Below are positions 36,279 to 45,500 of a stretch of 64,000 nt of DNA, piece by piece. Position numbers and translations under genes: made by a program. The DNA is from Glaciecola petra. Its GTDB lineage: Bacteria; Pseudomonadota; Gammaproteobacteria; Enterobacterales; Alteromonadaceae. The stretch's first letter is position 1. Every line of letters begins with the position of its first letter. The DNA is taken from the NCBI RefSeq assembly GCF_031846345.1, contig NZ_JAVRHX010000002.1:124001-188000 (forward strand). The letters run 5' to 3'. Under the pieces are notes generated by a model, which ran no database searches, had not been told where the DNA came from, and worked only from the letters and a program-made list of their open reading frames with translations.

Positions 36279-36323
36279 TTATCCACAAGATAATTATCTA
36301 CAAGAACCTTATCCATAAGAACA
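36279..36323 (+). repeat. Three 15-bp tandem repeats carrying DnaA-box-like 9-mers
   Basis: TTATCCACA (36279-36287, a perfect DnaA box), TTATCTACA (36294-36302) and TTATCCATA (36309-36317) follow each other with an exact 15-base period; each is followed by AGA. The array ends about 17 bases before the start of a small membrane protein gene. It could be a cluster of DnaA sites, or a simple 15-bp duplication that happens to match. Confidence 0.6.
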
Positions 36324-36340
36324 CGAAGCATGGAGGAAAT

Positions 36341-36610
36341 ATGATTAATGCGCGTAAAAAGGCGAGTTTCAGGAAAGAAGTCGCTTATTTCTTTTTCTTT
36401 CTTTTAGTGATTAATATTGCCTTAAAATTGCTAGGTATTTCATCACTTGAAATTAGTGACGGTACATTAGCGGCTCAAGAGCTAGCAATAAAAGCTAAGT
36501 ACTTCGCTCTGCCACTTGTTTTTTTGTTTTGTGGCATGTTGTTTCAATACTTGAGTCACGCAAAGTCAAAAGAAGCTGAATCTTATGAGCTAGGTGGTAC
36601 AAATTGGTAA
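36341..36610 (+). CDS. Small membrane protein of unknown function
   Basis: 89 residues from the ATG at 36341, which has GGAGG 5 bases upstream; an upstream in-frame ATG at 36254 has no such site and would read through the DnaA-box-like repeats. Two hydrophobic helices (AYFFFFLLVINIALKLLGI and ALPLVFLFCGMLFQYLSH) with a basic N-terminus. I recognise no family. The next gene starts 10 bases later and looks co-transcribed. Confidence 0.7.
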   Translation: MINARKKASFRKEVAYFFFFLLVINIALKLLGISSLEISDGTLAAQELAIKAKYFALPLVFLFCGMLFQYLSHAKSKEAESYELGGTNW

Positions 36611-36619
36611 GCTAGCAAA

Positions 36620-37063
36620 ATGAAGCTCTCGCTCAAACTACTCACTATTTGTTTTTGCATAGGAATCATTTTATTTTCGATTGAGCGATTTTTTCTTCCC
36701 TTTGAGCGCATGCAATTATATGGGGTATGGTTAACCACTTCGGCTGAGTTAGAGAGCAAACGTGATAGTCCCTTCAACAATCCACAGTTAGAGGAGTTAG
36801 CAACGATGCTAAAAACGTCTGAGACCAACTCTTTTGCACAGTCGGTTGCACTCGATTTAAGTAAATTAGTATCGCAAAGTCCGCTGATTAAAGAACAACT
36901 CTTAGTTTTATCTGAAAACCACCCTGACAAATTTGTTCGTTGCCAAATCAAAAATCAATTAGCTAGCGGCATGAGCATAACCTTAATAACAGGTGAAGGT
37001 GAAAACCGAGTGTCTTCAACTTTTGTCGATCTTCCTAATCAAGAGTGTTTCCCAAACCCCTGA
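36620..37063 (+). CDS. Membrane-anchored or secreted hypothetical protein
   Basis: 147 residues. A hydrophobic N-terminus (LLTICFCIGIILFSIERFF) anchors or exports a mostly helical, mildly acidic domain with two cysteines near the end (RCQIKNQL and NQECFPNP). No recognised motif. It follows the small membrane protein by 10 bases, so the two probably act together. Confidence 0.65.
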   Translation: MKLSLKLLTICFCIGIILFSIERFFLPFERMQLYGVWLTTSAELESKRDSPFNNPQLEELATMLKTSETNSFAQSVALDLSKLVSQSPLIKEQLLVLSENHPDKFVRCQIKNQLASGMSITLITGEGENRVSSTFVDLPNQECFPNP

Positions 37064-37236
37064 TTATACAAGTTCAATCGCATTGATGTACAAAGTGTTC
37101 CGGTTTACTCTTCAAAGTATAACAGTATTGAGCATTATTTAGTGTTTCTGAGTTTATAAGTTATACTTTGCATTCAATAAGCTTATACATTAATGATTAT
37201 GTGCCGATATTACTCATTAAGTATTTGTGAAAAGGG

Positions 37237-37890
37237 GTGAATTTGCCACAAACATTGTTTTTTATTTTAGTGGTTTTTACTGTATCTAGCTATGCAGAAA
37301 CACTCATATTCGATAAACCTTCTTCTCATCCTTATCATCAATCAATTCAGCGTAAAATGGAAAACGCATATTCGCAGCTAGGCCACAAAATAGAATATAG
37401 AAATATCCCCTTGAAACGCAGCTACGCTGAGGCAGAGGCCGAAAAAGTAGATGGCTTAATGGCAAGGGTAAAACCCAAAAAGGGTAGCTTGCAAAATTTA
37501 ATTATGTTGCCGGTGCCCATCAGAAAGTTTGAAGTGGTGTTGCTGATTAATACGGATACATGCCCTACATGCAATGCAGATAACATCGAGTATGTTGCAT
37601 CTGTTTCTGGTTTTGCCGCTTTAGAAAAAATTATTGATAACAACAGTTTATCATTCGATGTTATTTTTGTTCCTGAGCGTGATATTTTATTTCGAATGAT
37701 TGCCAATAATCGAGTTCAAGGGATCATTGTAAGTGATGTATTGATTGATGCTGAATTAAGAGCTAAGCACCCAAATTGGAAAACCGTTGTTTTGGGCCAC
37801 GAAAATTTGTACCACTTTCTTAATAAAAAGCATAGCCCAATTGCCGATGCGCTAACGCCAATTTTGCAGCAAATGCTTGTAGATGAATAA
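37237..37890 (+). CDS. Periplasmic solute-binding-like protein (SBP_bac_3 type)
   Basis: 217 residues with a signal peptide (LFFILVVFTVSSYAET). The mature part has the amino-acid-binding-protein pattern (YHQSIQRKMENAYSQLGHKI, NIPLKRSYAEAEAEKVDGLM, and DVIFVPERDILFRMIANNRV). Short for the family, and the CPTC pair inside is unusual. Such stand-alone proteins in this order are often sensors or orphan binding proteins, not transporter parts; no permease is adjacent. Start is a GTG at 37237 or TTG at 37243 next to AAAGGGG. Confidence 0.72.
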   Translation: MNLPQTLFFILVVFTVSSYAETLIFDKPSSHPYHQSIQRKMENAYSQLGHKIEYRNIPLKRSYAEAEAEKVDGLMARVKPKKGSLQNLIMLPVPIRKFEVVLLINTDTCPTCNADNIEYVASVSGFAALEKIIDNNSLSFDVIFVPERDILFRMIANNRVQGIIVSDVLIDAELRAKHPNWKTVVLGHENLYHFLNKKHSPIADALTPILQQMLVDE

Positions 37891-38068
37891 CAGTAATATT
37901 TTAAATTATGTCGAATTAATACAAATATACCAGCTTAAGGCAAAATCATTAGGCAATACTGAAGCTGAAGATGACCTTTTGGAGTTAGTTGAGTATGGCA
38001 GTATTTATCGTTGCCCAAGCAAAAAGCTTAGGCCATCGTTTATCCAAATTTGCCTTAATAAACTATAG
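37883..38068 (+). CDS. Possible small protein overlapping the binding-protein gene
   Basis: 61 codons starting ATGAATAA, so the ATG overlaps the preceding stop by 8 bases. The sequence is protein-like (LAKSLGNTEAEDDLLELVEYGS region) with a basic end, but no motif or own ribosome binding site was seen. Translational coupling would be its only route to expression. Confidence 0.35.
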   Translation: MNNSNILNYVELIQIYQLKAKSLGNTEAEDDLLELVEYGSIYRCPSKKLRPSFIQICLNKL

Positions 38069-38183
38069 TAAATTTTTATTGATGTCGGCACTCAAAGCAT
38101 CAAGAAGTGCTAGTATTTGAGTGAGCGTTAAGCCCTCTTTTTGGTTTGTGCCTTTAGACCTTTAAGATTATATAGATGTTTAA

Positions 38184-41100
38184 TCAAGTATCGGCATATT
38201 CGCTTGGCGTTTTACCAGTATGTTGTTTGAAGCTGCGTGAAAAATAACTGAGACTTTCAAAACCTAAGCCATATGCTACCTCCGAAATATTTTTATTTTC
38301 ACCATTCAAAAGTATACAAGCTCGCTCTATTCTGACATTTTTTATCAGTTCTATCGGTGACATACCCATCTCTTTTTTACATTTTCGTATTAAGGTATAA
38401 CGGCTCATAAACATCAAAGTTGCAAGCTTCTCTACATTGAAATCTGGTGAACTTAGTTGCATGTTGATATGGTGGGTTACTGAGTCTTCAAAACTGTCAG
38501 ACTTTGAATGGATACCCTTTTTCTCTTGTTGGTCTAGGTAAAATTTGTGTCGGATTACTTTGCGCGACCTGATTAAAGCGTCTACTCGCATTACTAATTC
38601 AGATGTATCAAATGGTTTAACCAAATAATCATCTGCACCTGTCATGAACCCTTCCACTGTTTCTCGTTTTGTTGCTTTTGCTGTTAATAAAATGATGGGG
38701 ATACCCGATGTCGCAGAGTTTTGTTTTAACTTTTCAGTCATTTCCAATCCGTCCAAAACTGGCATCATGACATCACTTATAATTAAGTCGGGTAATTCTT
38801 TGCTAGCAACTAATGCTCCTTCCTCTCCGTTTTTTGCCTGTAAAATGCGATAATTCGAAGCAAGGCGAAGACTAATAAAATGCCTTAACTCAGCGTTATC
38901 ATCTACCACTAATAGTGTAGTTTTATCTTGCCCTTGTTCTTCTGCTAACGATGCTTCTTCTTTGTTCAATAGAGCTGGTAGTACTTCGGGTTCTTTTGCT
39001 TGTGTGCCTTTTAAATCAAATTGTTCAACTATGTCCGCAGGCTTAAACAGCACATTTTCTTTTTGAAGCCACAGTGTAAAATTGCAGTACTTACCCAATT
39101 CGATTTCTAAATCTATTGAACCGTGATGCAAGTGAACGAGTTCTTTTACTAAGGCTAAACCTATGCCAGTACCTGGTTGAGTGATTTTTTCGGATGCTTT
39201 ATCTTGATAATACCGATCAAATACTTTCGACTTTGCTTGTTGACTTAAACCCAAGCCATTGTCGCTGACTTTCAAGCCTAGTAAATCTTGTTTATGCAGG
39301 ATACTGAGGTGGATGTGGCTATTTGGCCCACTATATTTGACAGCATTTGACACTAAGTTGGACACACACTTATCAATTTGGTCTTGATCAAACCAAGCCA
39401 AGGCAATTTCCTCACAGTCAAGGCATTCAATTGTCTGATTATTTTGTTGAGCCCAACTAGCAAAACGCTCAGAAACTCTGCGCATCAAATCAGCAGCATC
39501 GTATTGGCTCACTCTAATAGGAAATTTACCGGCTTCTAAACGATTGATATCAAGAAACTGACCCACCAGAGCAAGCATTTTATTTGCATTATTTAGTGCG
39601 CTTTCAGCAAATTGCTTTACGTCTGTTGAGAGCTTATTTTGATTCTCTTGTAATAAGGCTTGCAGTGGACCAATAGTTAAGGTCAAGGGCGTTCTAAATT
39701 CATGTGATACATTAGCAAAAAATCGGTCTTTAAGGATTTGCAATTCACGCAACTCTTCTACTTTGGCGCTAACCTCTTCGGTTCGTATCTTAACCGTTTC
39801 TTCTAAATACTTATTTTGAGCTTCAAGTTGTCTATTTTTTATTTTCCTACCCATTTGAGCACTCAGGTATAGCGCTAATAGGAAAAATAAAAAATAGGTG
39901 AAGTAGGCCCAATAGCTCAAGTACCAGGGGGGAATAACTACAAAGGGCATGCTAAGTGAAACCTGTTGTCCCCAAATATCTTTCGCTTGAATTTCTAAAG
40001 TATAATCGCTCCCTGATAGCTGCGAGAAAACAACTTCTGTATCGCGTGACCAAACTCCCCAGCTATCATCGCCACTGCCTATTAATCGTGTTCTATATTC
40101 GGTATCAAACCACGAAGCATTGTCAGCCAATGCGAAAGTGAATCTGAGTGAATTATTCGATTGATCAAACGTGAGTTGCTGACCAGTAAAGCTTTCTTGT
40201 GATATATATTCAGTAGTGCGTGTATCGATTATACCGCGGATATTTAACTTTCCTGGTTTAGGAGGGCTTGAAACATAGTCAATATTTAGACGAAAAATTC
40301 TACCTGATAAAATAGAAACCCAAAGCGTGTCTTCGTCGGTGGTTTGAAAGTCCCTATAGGATTCATAAGGGTAATTTATTAGGGCGGTTGGGAAGTTTTG
40401 CCAGTCTTGACCATAGTCCTTTTTAACAAAGCCCACATCATTACCAATTTGATACCATATACGCCGGCCATCAGTGTAATGCCAGTCTTCAATAAATCTA
40501 AAAATATCATTTTCGGGTGTGTGAAAATATTCTGGAAATTCCTCTATAAAAACCAGTGGCGGATTACTCGCTCTGTCATATCGCATCAAGCCATTAGTCG
40601 TTCCAATCACGACTTGATCTTTGGTATAAAACGGCAGAACGTTAACCCGCCCTAAGCCACTATCTGCAGTAAATTTTTGTATATTGATTTGCTTACTTTC
40701 ATGCTGTGCGTTTTCAATACGGTACAATTCTTGAGTTCGGCTACCCATCCAAACTACGCCGTTATCGTCAATTGCCATGAAATCATTCAAGTCTTGAGTA
40801 CCGTCAATCCACCTTACTTGCCAATTTTCCGTTTCTTGACCTGTTTTTTTTAAGTCGACAATTCCTAGACCTTCTGCGCTGCTCAAAAAAAGAGTATTGC
40901 TCGATTTGTCGATATAGAGCGAAATAGGACGCTCAATATCCATAACTTTTTCAAATACTATAGATTCATCTAAACCTGCAGCATAAATAGAATTTGGGGC
41001 GGTTAACAAGTAGTGTCCTTTATAAATTATAGCGCTATAAATGAACTTGTTATCGCTTAGTAAATTCGTAAAACTCGCTTGACCAGATGCTTTATTAGAC

Positions 41101-42227
41101 GCTTGCAAACGAAAAAAACCATTTCCTGTGACGTAAAGGCCCCCATCTAAAACCTCGATCGCTTCGGTTACATCTGATTGGCCACCTAGTTTAAATACGC
41201 TTGCTAAATGGGGCGCTTGCATTGTAACAATATTGGGTGAACCTCCTAACCATATAATGTCTTGGTAGTCTTGAAACAGCGTATAAACTGCATTCATTCC
41301 AATATTATCGTTTTCTTGATAATGTCTTGCTGCTTGGTAACTTTGATCATAAATAAATAGTCCATCGCTGTTGGTACCAAGATATAAGTTGCCTTGCCTG
41401 TCCAATAGTGCACTGCTAATGGTAGCGTTGCTTTGAAGTGGAACAATAACTTGCGAAGTCTCGGACGATTGAGTATTTGTTTCGTAAACGCCATGACGCG
41501 CTGTGACAATGGTCTGGGTAAATTTGTTTTTTTCGATAACGTCGACTAAACGAGCGTTTTCGGGTAAACCTTTAATTACCGGTTCGAGGAGAGTGGTTTC
41601 AGTAGTCAACTCAATTTTAGAAATATGTGTATCTTGTTTAAATTTTGCCCAGATTTGATCTTTCACCATGAAAATCTTATCAATGGACTTATTTGCAATG
41701 TCAATTAAGGATAGGTTTGTTCCGTCGTAAAAATACAAGCCAGAAGCACTTGCGAACAATACGTCATCTTTATAACAAATGGTGGTTTGTACTTCTCCTA
41801 TTTGCCTTGACTCAAAGTCCCACTCCTCAAGCAGAGAGATAAACGATATGGCTCCTGAGGCATCGCTCTCAAAAAAACCTAATTCATTAGTTCCGCCCAA
41901 GTAAATTCTGTTTTTTTGACAAGCTGCAAGAGACTGCACGACGCCTCTAGTTGGTGTATCGTATCGGCTCCATTGTTCGCCATCCCAAATGACTAGTCCC
42001 GAGTTTGTTGCGCCATAAATCCAGCCTTTGTCATCTTGTATAATATCCCAAATTTGATGATCACCACCGTGTTCAGTCATACTATAAATTTGAGTAACAG
42101 GTTTTCCAACCTCAGAAAAATCAGTCTTCGCGTGACTTAAAGTGCATATAGTGTAGACAACAATAGTGAAACACCACCTTATGAGCGTGATGCTATTTTC
42201 TAAAGATGGTATGCACTTAGAATTCAT
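38184..42227 (-). CDS. Hybrid two-component sensor with propeller, kinase, receiver and AraC domains
   Basis: 1347-residue one-protein signalling system. Signal/anchor at about 14-34; a long periplasmic propeller (about 45-700: QDDKGWIYGATNSGLVIWDG, YQDIIWLGGSPN) and a Y_Y_Y domain; a membrane helix (WAYFTYFLFFLLALYLSAQM, about 790); HisKA with the H-box FFANVSHEFRTPLTL; HATPase with DNGLGLS and GTGIGLALVKE; a receiver (VVDDNAELR, IISDVMMPVLDG with the phospho-Asp, ILLTAK); and a C-terminal AraC helix-turn-helix (about 1245-1345). It is divergent from the dockerin-bearing gene and probably controls it. Such proteins are common in Bacteroidetes polymer-use loci and rarer in gammaproteobacteria. 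Confidence 0.92.
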   Translation of the reverse strand: MNSKCIPSLENSITLIRWCFTIVVYTICTLSHAKTDFSEVGKPVTQIYSMTEHGGDHQIWDIIQDDKGWIYGATNSGLVIWDGEQWSRYDTPTRGVVQSLAACQKNRIYLGGTNELGFFESDASGAISFISLLEEWDFESRQIGEVQTTICYKDDVLFASASGLYFYDGTNLSLIDIANKSIDKIFMVKDQIWAKFKQDTHISKIELTTETTLLEPVIKGLPENARLVDVIEKNKFTQTIVTARHGVYETNTQSSETSQVIVPLQSNATISSALLDRQGNLYLGTNSDGLFIYDQSYQAARHYQENDNIGMNAVYTLFQDYQDIIWLGGSPNIVTMQAPHLASVFKLGGQSDVTEAIEVLDGGLYVTGNGFFRLQASNKASGQASFTNLLSDNKFIYSAIIYKGHYLLTAPNSIYAAGLDESIVFEKVMDIERPISLYIDKSSNTLFLSSAEGLGIVDLKKTGQETENWQVRWIDGTQDLNDFMAIDDNGVVWMGSRTQELYRIENAQHESKQINIQKFTADSGLGRVNVLPFYTKDQVVIGTTNGLMRYDRASNPPLVFIEEFPEYFHTPENDIFRFIEDWHYTDGRRIWYQIGNDVGFVKKDYGQDWQNFPTALINYPYESYRDFQTTDEDTLWVSILSGRIFRLNIDYVSSPPKPGKLNIRGIIDTRTTEYISQESFTGQQLTFDQSNNSLRFTFALADNASWFDTEYRTRLIGSGDDSWGVWSRDTEVVFSQLSGSDYTLEIQAKDIWGQQVSLSMPFVVIPPWYLSYWAYFTYFLFFLLALYLSAQMGRKIKNRQLEAQNKYLEETVKIRTEEVSAKVEELRELQILKDRFFANVSHEFRTPLTLTIGPLQALLQENQNKLSTDVKQFAESALNNANKMLALVGQFLDINRLEAGKFPIRVSQYDAADLMRRVSERFASWAQQNNQTIECLDCEEIALAWFDQDQIDKCVSNLVSNAVKYSGPNSHIHLSILHKQDLLGLKVSDNGLGLSQQAKSKVFDRYYQDKASEKITQPGTGIGLALVKELVHLHHGSIDLEIELGKYCNFTLWLQKENVLFKPADIVEQFDLKGTQAKEPEVLPALLNKEEASLAEEQGQDKTTLLVVDDNAELRHFISLRLASNYRILQAKNGEEGALVASKELPDLIISDVMMPVLDGLEMTEKLKQNSATSGIPIILLTAKATKRETVEGFMTGADDYLVKPFDTSELVMRVDALIRSRKVIRHKFYLDQQEKKGIHSKSDSFEDSVTHHINMQLSSPDFNVEKLATLMFMSRYTLIRKCKKEMGMSPIELIKNVRIERACILLNGENKNISEVAYGLGFESLSYFSRSFKQHTGKTPSEYADT

Positions 42228-42542
42228 TTCTAATTGATTTTTACAACATATATTTGGTGTAATTCAAATATATACTGAGTGCAAATTATATCAACCATAA
42301 ACCATTGATAATCACAAAAATCAAAATTTACAGAGACACTCTTACCTACAAAGCATCTATCCGAATAATTAGTCAGCTTCAAAAGCACCTTTTCCTAGGG
42401 CTCTAAATAATTGAATTTATTGAATTATATTTAATTGCAACAATTGTGCTATACATTGCAACATTTTTACAAACACCTATCCCTTCTTTTCAATACCCTC
42501 AGTAATGATGCTAAATACCAATAAGTAAAAAAGGTTAAGGAC
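42228..42542. other. Divergent control region with 9-bp direct repeat
   Basis: No gene. ATTGCAACA occurs at 42434-42442 and again at 42455-42463, a 21-base period, i.e. two helix turns, as expected for sites bound by AraC-type activators. The region is AT-rich and lies between the sensor/AraC gene and the dockerin-bearing gene. Confidence 0.4.
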
Positions 42543-45500
42543 ATGTTGAAACCAAATAGTAAAATCAAAAGTAAGCTCAAAAAGGCACTACTGGCAGTCT
42601 CTATTGCATGCGGTTCGGCAACCATTTTTGCTGAACCTATCAACGACCAAAATGATACGATCCAAGACGTAGAGCAAAAGTTCGCAGCGATATCTACTTA
42701 CGGGGAATGGATGGGTTATTGGCCAGGCGTTGATTCAGTTATTACAGCTGAACCAATCATTCCTAAACCTGTACCAGGCTATACTTCAGATCAACACGTG
42801 CAAGGTATTGCAAGAAGCAACGGACCAGGTACACCATTTATATACGTCGCGCGTTCTGGCGCCAGCGATTTCGCTGCAGATAATTTAGGTACAGTTGACG
42901 TGATTGAATTGCGGTCTCGTAATGGTTCTGGCGAACGTATGCGGTCAAATAGGCTTGCCCGTGACAAAGAAACCAAAAATACAACGCCTCCTAATTCAGA
43001 TAAAGTAGTCAAAACAATTGCCTTTCCAGATTATTGGCATCCAGGTGGAATGACCGTTATTGGCGATGTACTTGCGGTTGCCTTAGAGGGCTCATGTCAA
43101 ACCGAAAGCGAAAATTATTGTCCTGATAACATAAGCGATATACCTGATTCGGTGGTACGTTTTTATGATATTAGCGAACCGAGTAATCCTATTTTTATGT
43201 ATGATTTTGTGCGCCCTATCGGCGGCACCGACCCCGGTAGTGGTGTTGAAGAAAACCCGCCCATAGTGACCGAGGATAATATCGAAGATACCGTTAATCA
43301 GAGATTTAGCCGAGTATTGGAAAACGATAAACTTGGTTTTGTTGGTGCTGTGAAATATCAAGATCGTCATTTTATTTTAGTCCCAGCGGCGTCTGATACA
43401 TATTGGCAGTTTTATGCTACTGCAAGAGGGAAATCTCTGGCCGAAGCCAGTGAACCTGGTGATTGGGAGTTTTATGCTGAACTGAACGCTAAAGAAGCAG
43501 GGTTTCCACAACCAAGCAACGCTTTTCAAAACATACACTTTTTACATCAAGAGGCTAGCGCTAGTTCACCTGAAAAAATGTTTCTAATAGCGTCGCAAAA
43601 TACAGGTTTTGGGCCACCGTTTATTAACGGAAGTGATAGATTGCATTTACTCGAAATGAATCTACCCGATTTTAACAACGGCGTTATTAACGTTTCTACC
43701 GTGCGTATTGATAATAAAAAACTATCTAGCGCTGGCAATTTCGTTGCTTTTTTACCCGATGGCATAAATGTGGCAGATGGAGCAGCAGGCGGCGCATCAG
43801 GTTTTGCTGCGGGCGCCGCTATAGGCTCAGCTGTACCGATTCTTGGCACAGGTATTGGTGCTATTATCGGCGGAATTTGGGGTGGAAGTGCAGGTTCTGG
43901 TATTGCGGGTTTTTTACCTGGTGAGCCTGATAATTTTGCCAAACAAGAAGCAAATTTCAACGCATCCGGTGCGCCTCATATTACTCCGTCTGGTGAATTG
44001 TTGTATTACTCGGCGGCATTTTATAATCGTGGTCCAAGTGGCACTGCAAGATTTGCGGAGCTTGCTCACAACCGCATTAACAACGAAGGCCGTTGTATAG
44101 CAAGAGATGGCGACCTGAGAGTAGAAATTAGCGATTTTGTCTTAAATGAAGGGCAAGGTTTACTTGGCCGCGCAAGCAGTCAACAAGGCCATCCTTGGGT
44201 CGAGCTATACCAGGACCGTAATTTTGAGGGCCGCAAGGTTACCTATGATTGGCTAGACAGAAACTTTGAAAATTGGGACGACTTCAAGCGCCTGAACGGT
44301 AATCAAGCAGGCGATCCGGGTTTCAGTGATAAAGCGTCTAGTATTCGTTATTGTTTGCCATCAGACAATTGGAATTTAACCTTGTTCGATGATGACTCAT
44401 ATAATGATCCCAAGTATAACAACGACCGACTTTCGGCCAATGGATTTGTAACTTCACAACAGGTATTGCCTGATGGTACAGAAGATAAAGTCACGTCAAT
44501 GCTAGTGAGTTGTAACGCTGGTAATCCAGAAGGCAGATATACTTGGGAAGTATTAAACCCTTCAAGCAGTATAGATTTAGACGTAACCGAAATTGGCACC
44601 GGCGAAGTAGCGGCCGTTGAAGTATTAAATGGAGATATAAGTGAACAGTCTATCCAAGTAAGAGTGTCTTATGCTCCACCATGCGGAGGTGACACGATAA
44701 GCGAGATATATCCAGTAAGAATAATCAACGAACCACCTACAATTCAGCGGCCTCGCGTCTTTGACATCAATAGCCGAGAATTAGGCAAGGATGTTAATGG
44801 CGTTGCACCCGGGTTAGTTTCGGTGCAATCAATTTTTGACGATCCAGCTGGCATGCTAGATGGTCCATATACGCTACTGATTAATTGGGGCGATGGGAGT
44901 AAGCAAGAAATCGAATTAGATCCCTCTGATTACCCAGCGAGCACTGGTATTTTCAGTCACAGTTACGAAGCAAGTGACGAAAATTATGAACTCGTTATGA
45001 CGATCACTGGCAGTGATAATGTGAGCACAAGTAGTGCAATTAATATCAATGTTGATGAGAGCTATGCTTTCTTGCAAAACGATTTTGATAGTTATTCATT
45101 TGATCAATTTAATACCGCTACCTCTAATATTAATTATTACTTCTTATTCAATATTAGTAATAACGGACAAACGTCAATCGGTAATAGCGGGCAATACGAA
45201 ATTTCTGCTGGTGCATTGCAGTACGCCAATAACGACCCCTCAAGAGCAAATGCAGCCATCAATCCGGCAGCAACCCTAAGAATTGGACAAACGTTTTCTG
45301 TTCAAGGAAATATAGGCAATGCTTCAATTGGGAATGGATGGTCGGTTTTAGCAATAGATGATCCAAATTTACGTATAGCTAATGGTTACTACTTCGAAGT
45401 GACGTCTGCTCAAATCCCGTTTCGTAACCTGTTTTCACATCAGTTGAATGTATTTGAAGTAATAAATGGCACCATAGTTGACAACTCTATAGCGGCAGAT

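Noticed and set aside
43547..43960. 137-codon Pro/Ala-rich minus-strand frame
   Set aside because: It is the antisense of the Gly/Ala zipper of the dockerin-bearing gene; composition is explained by that.
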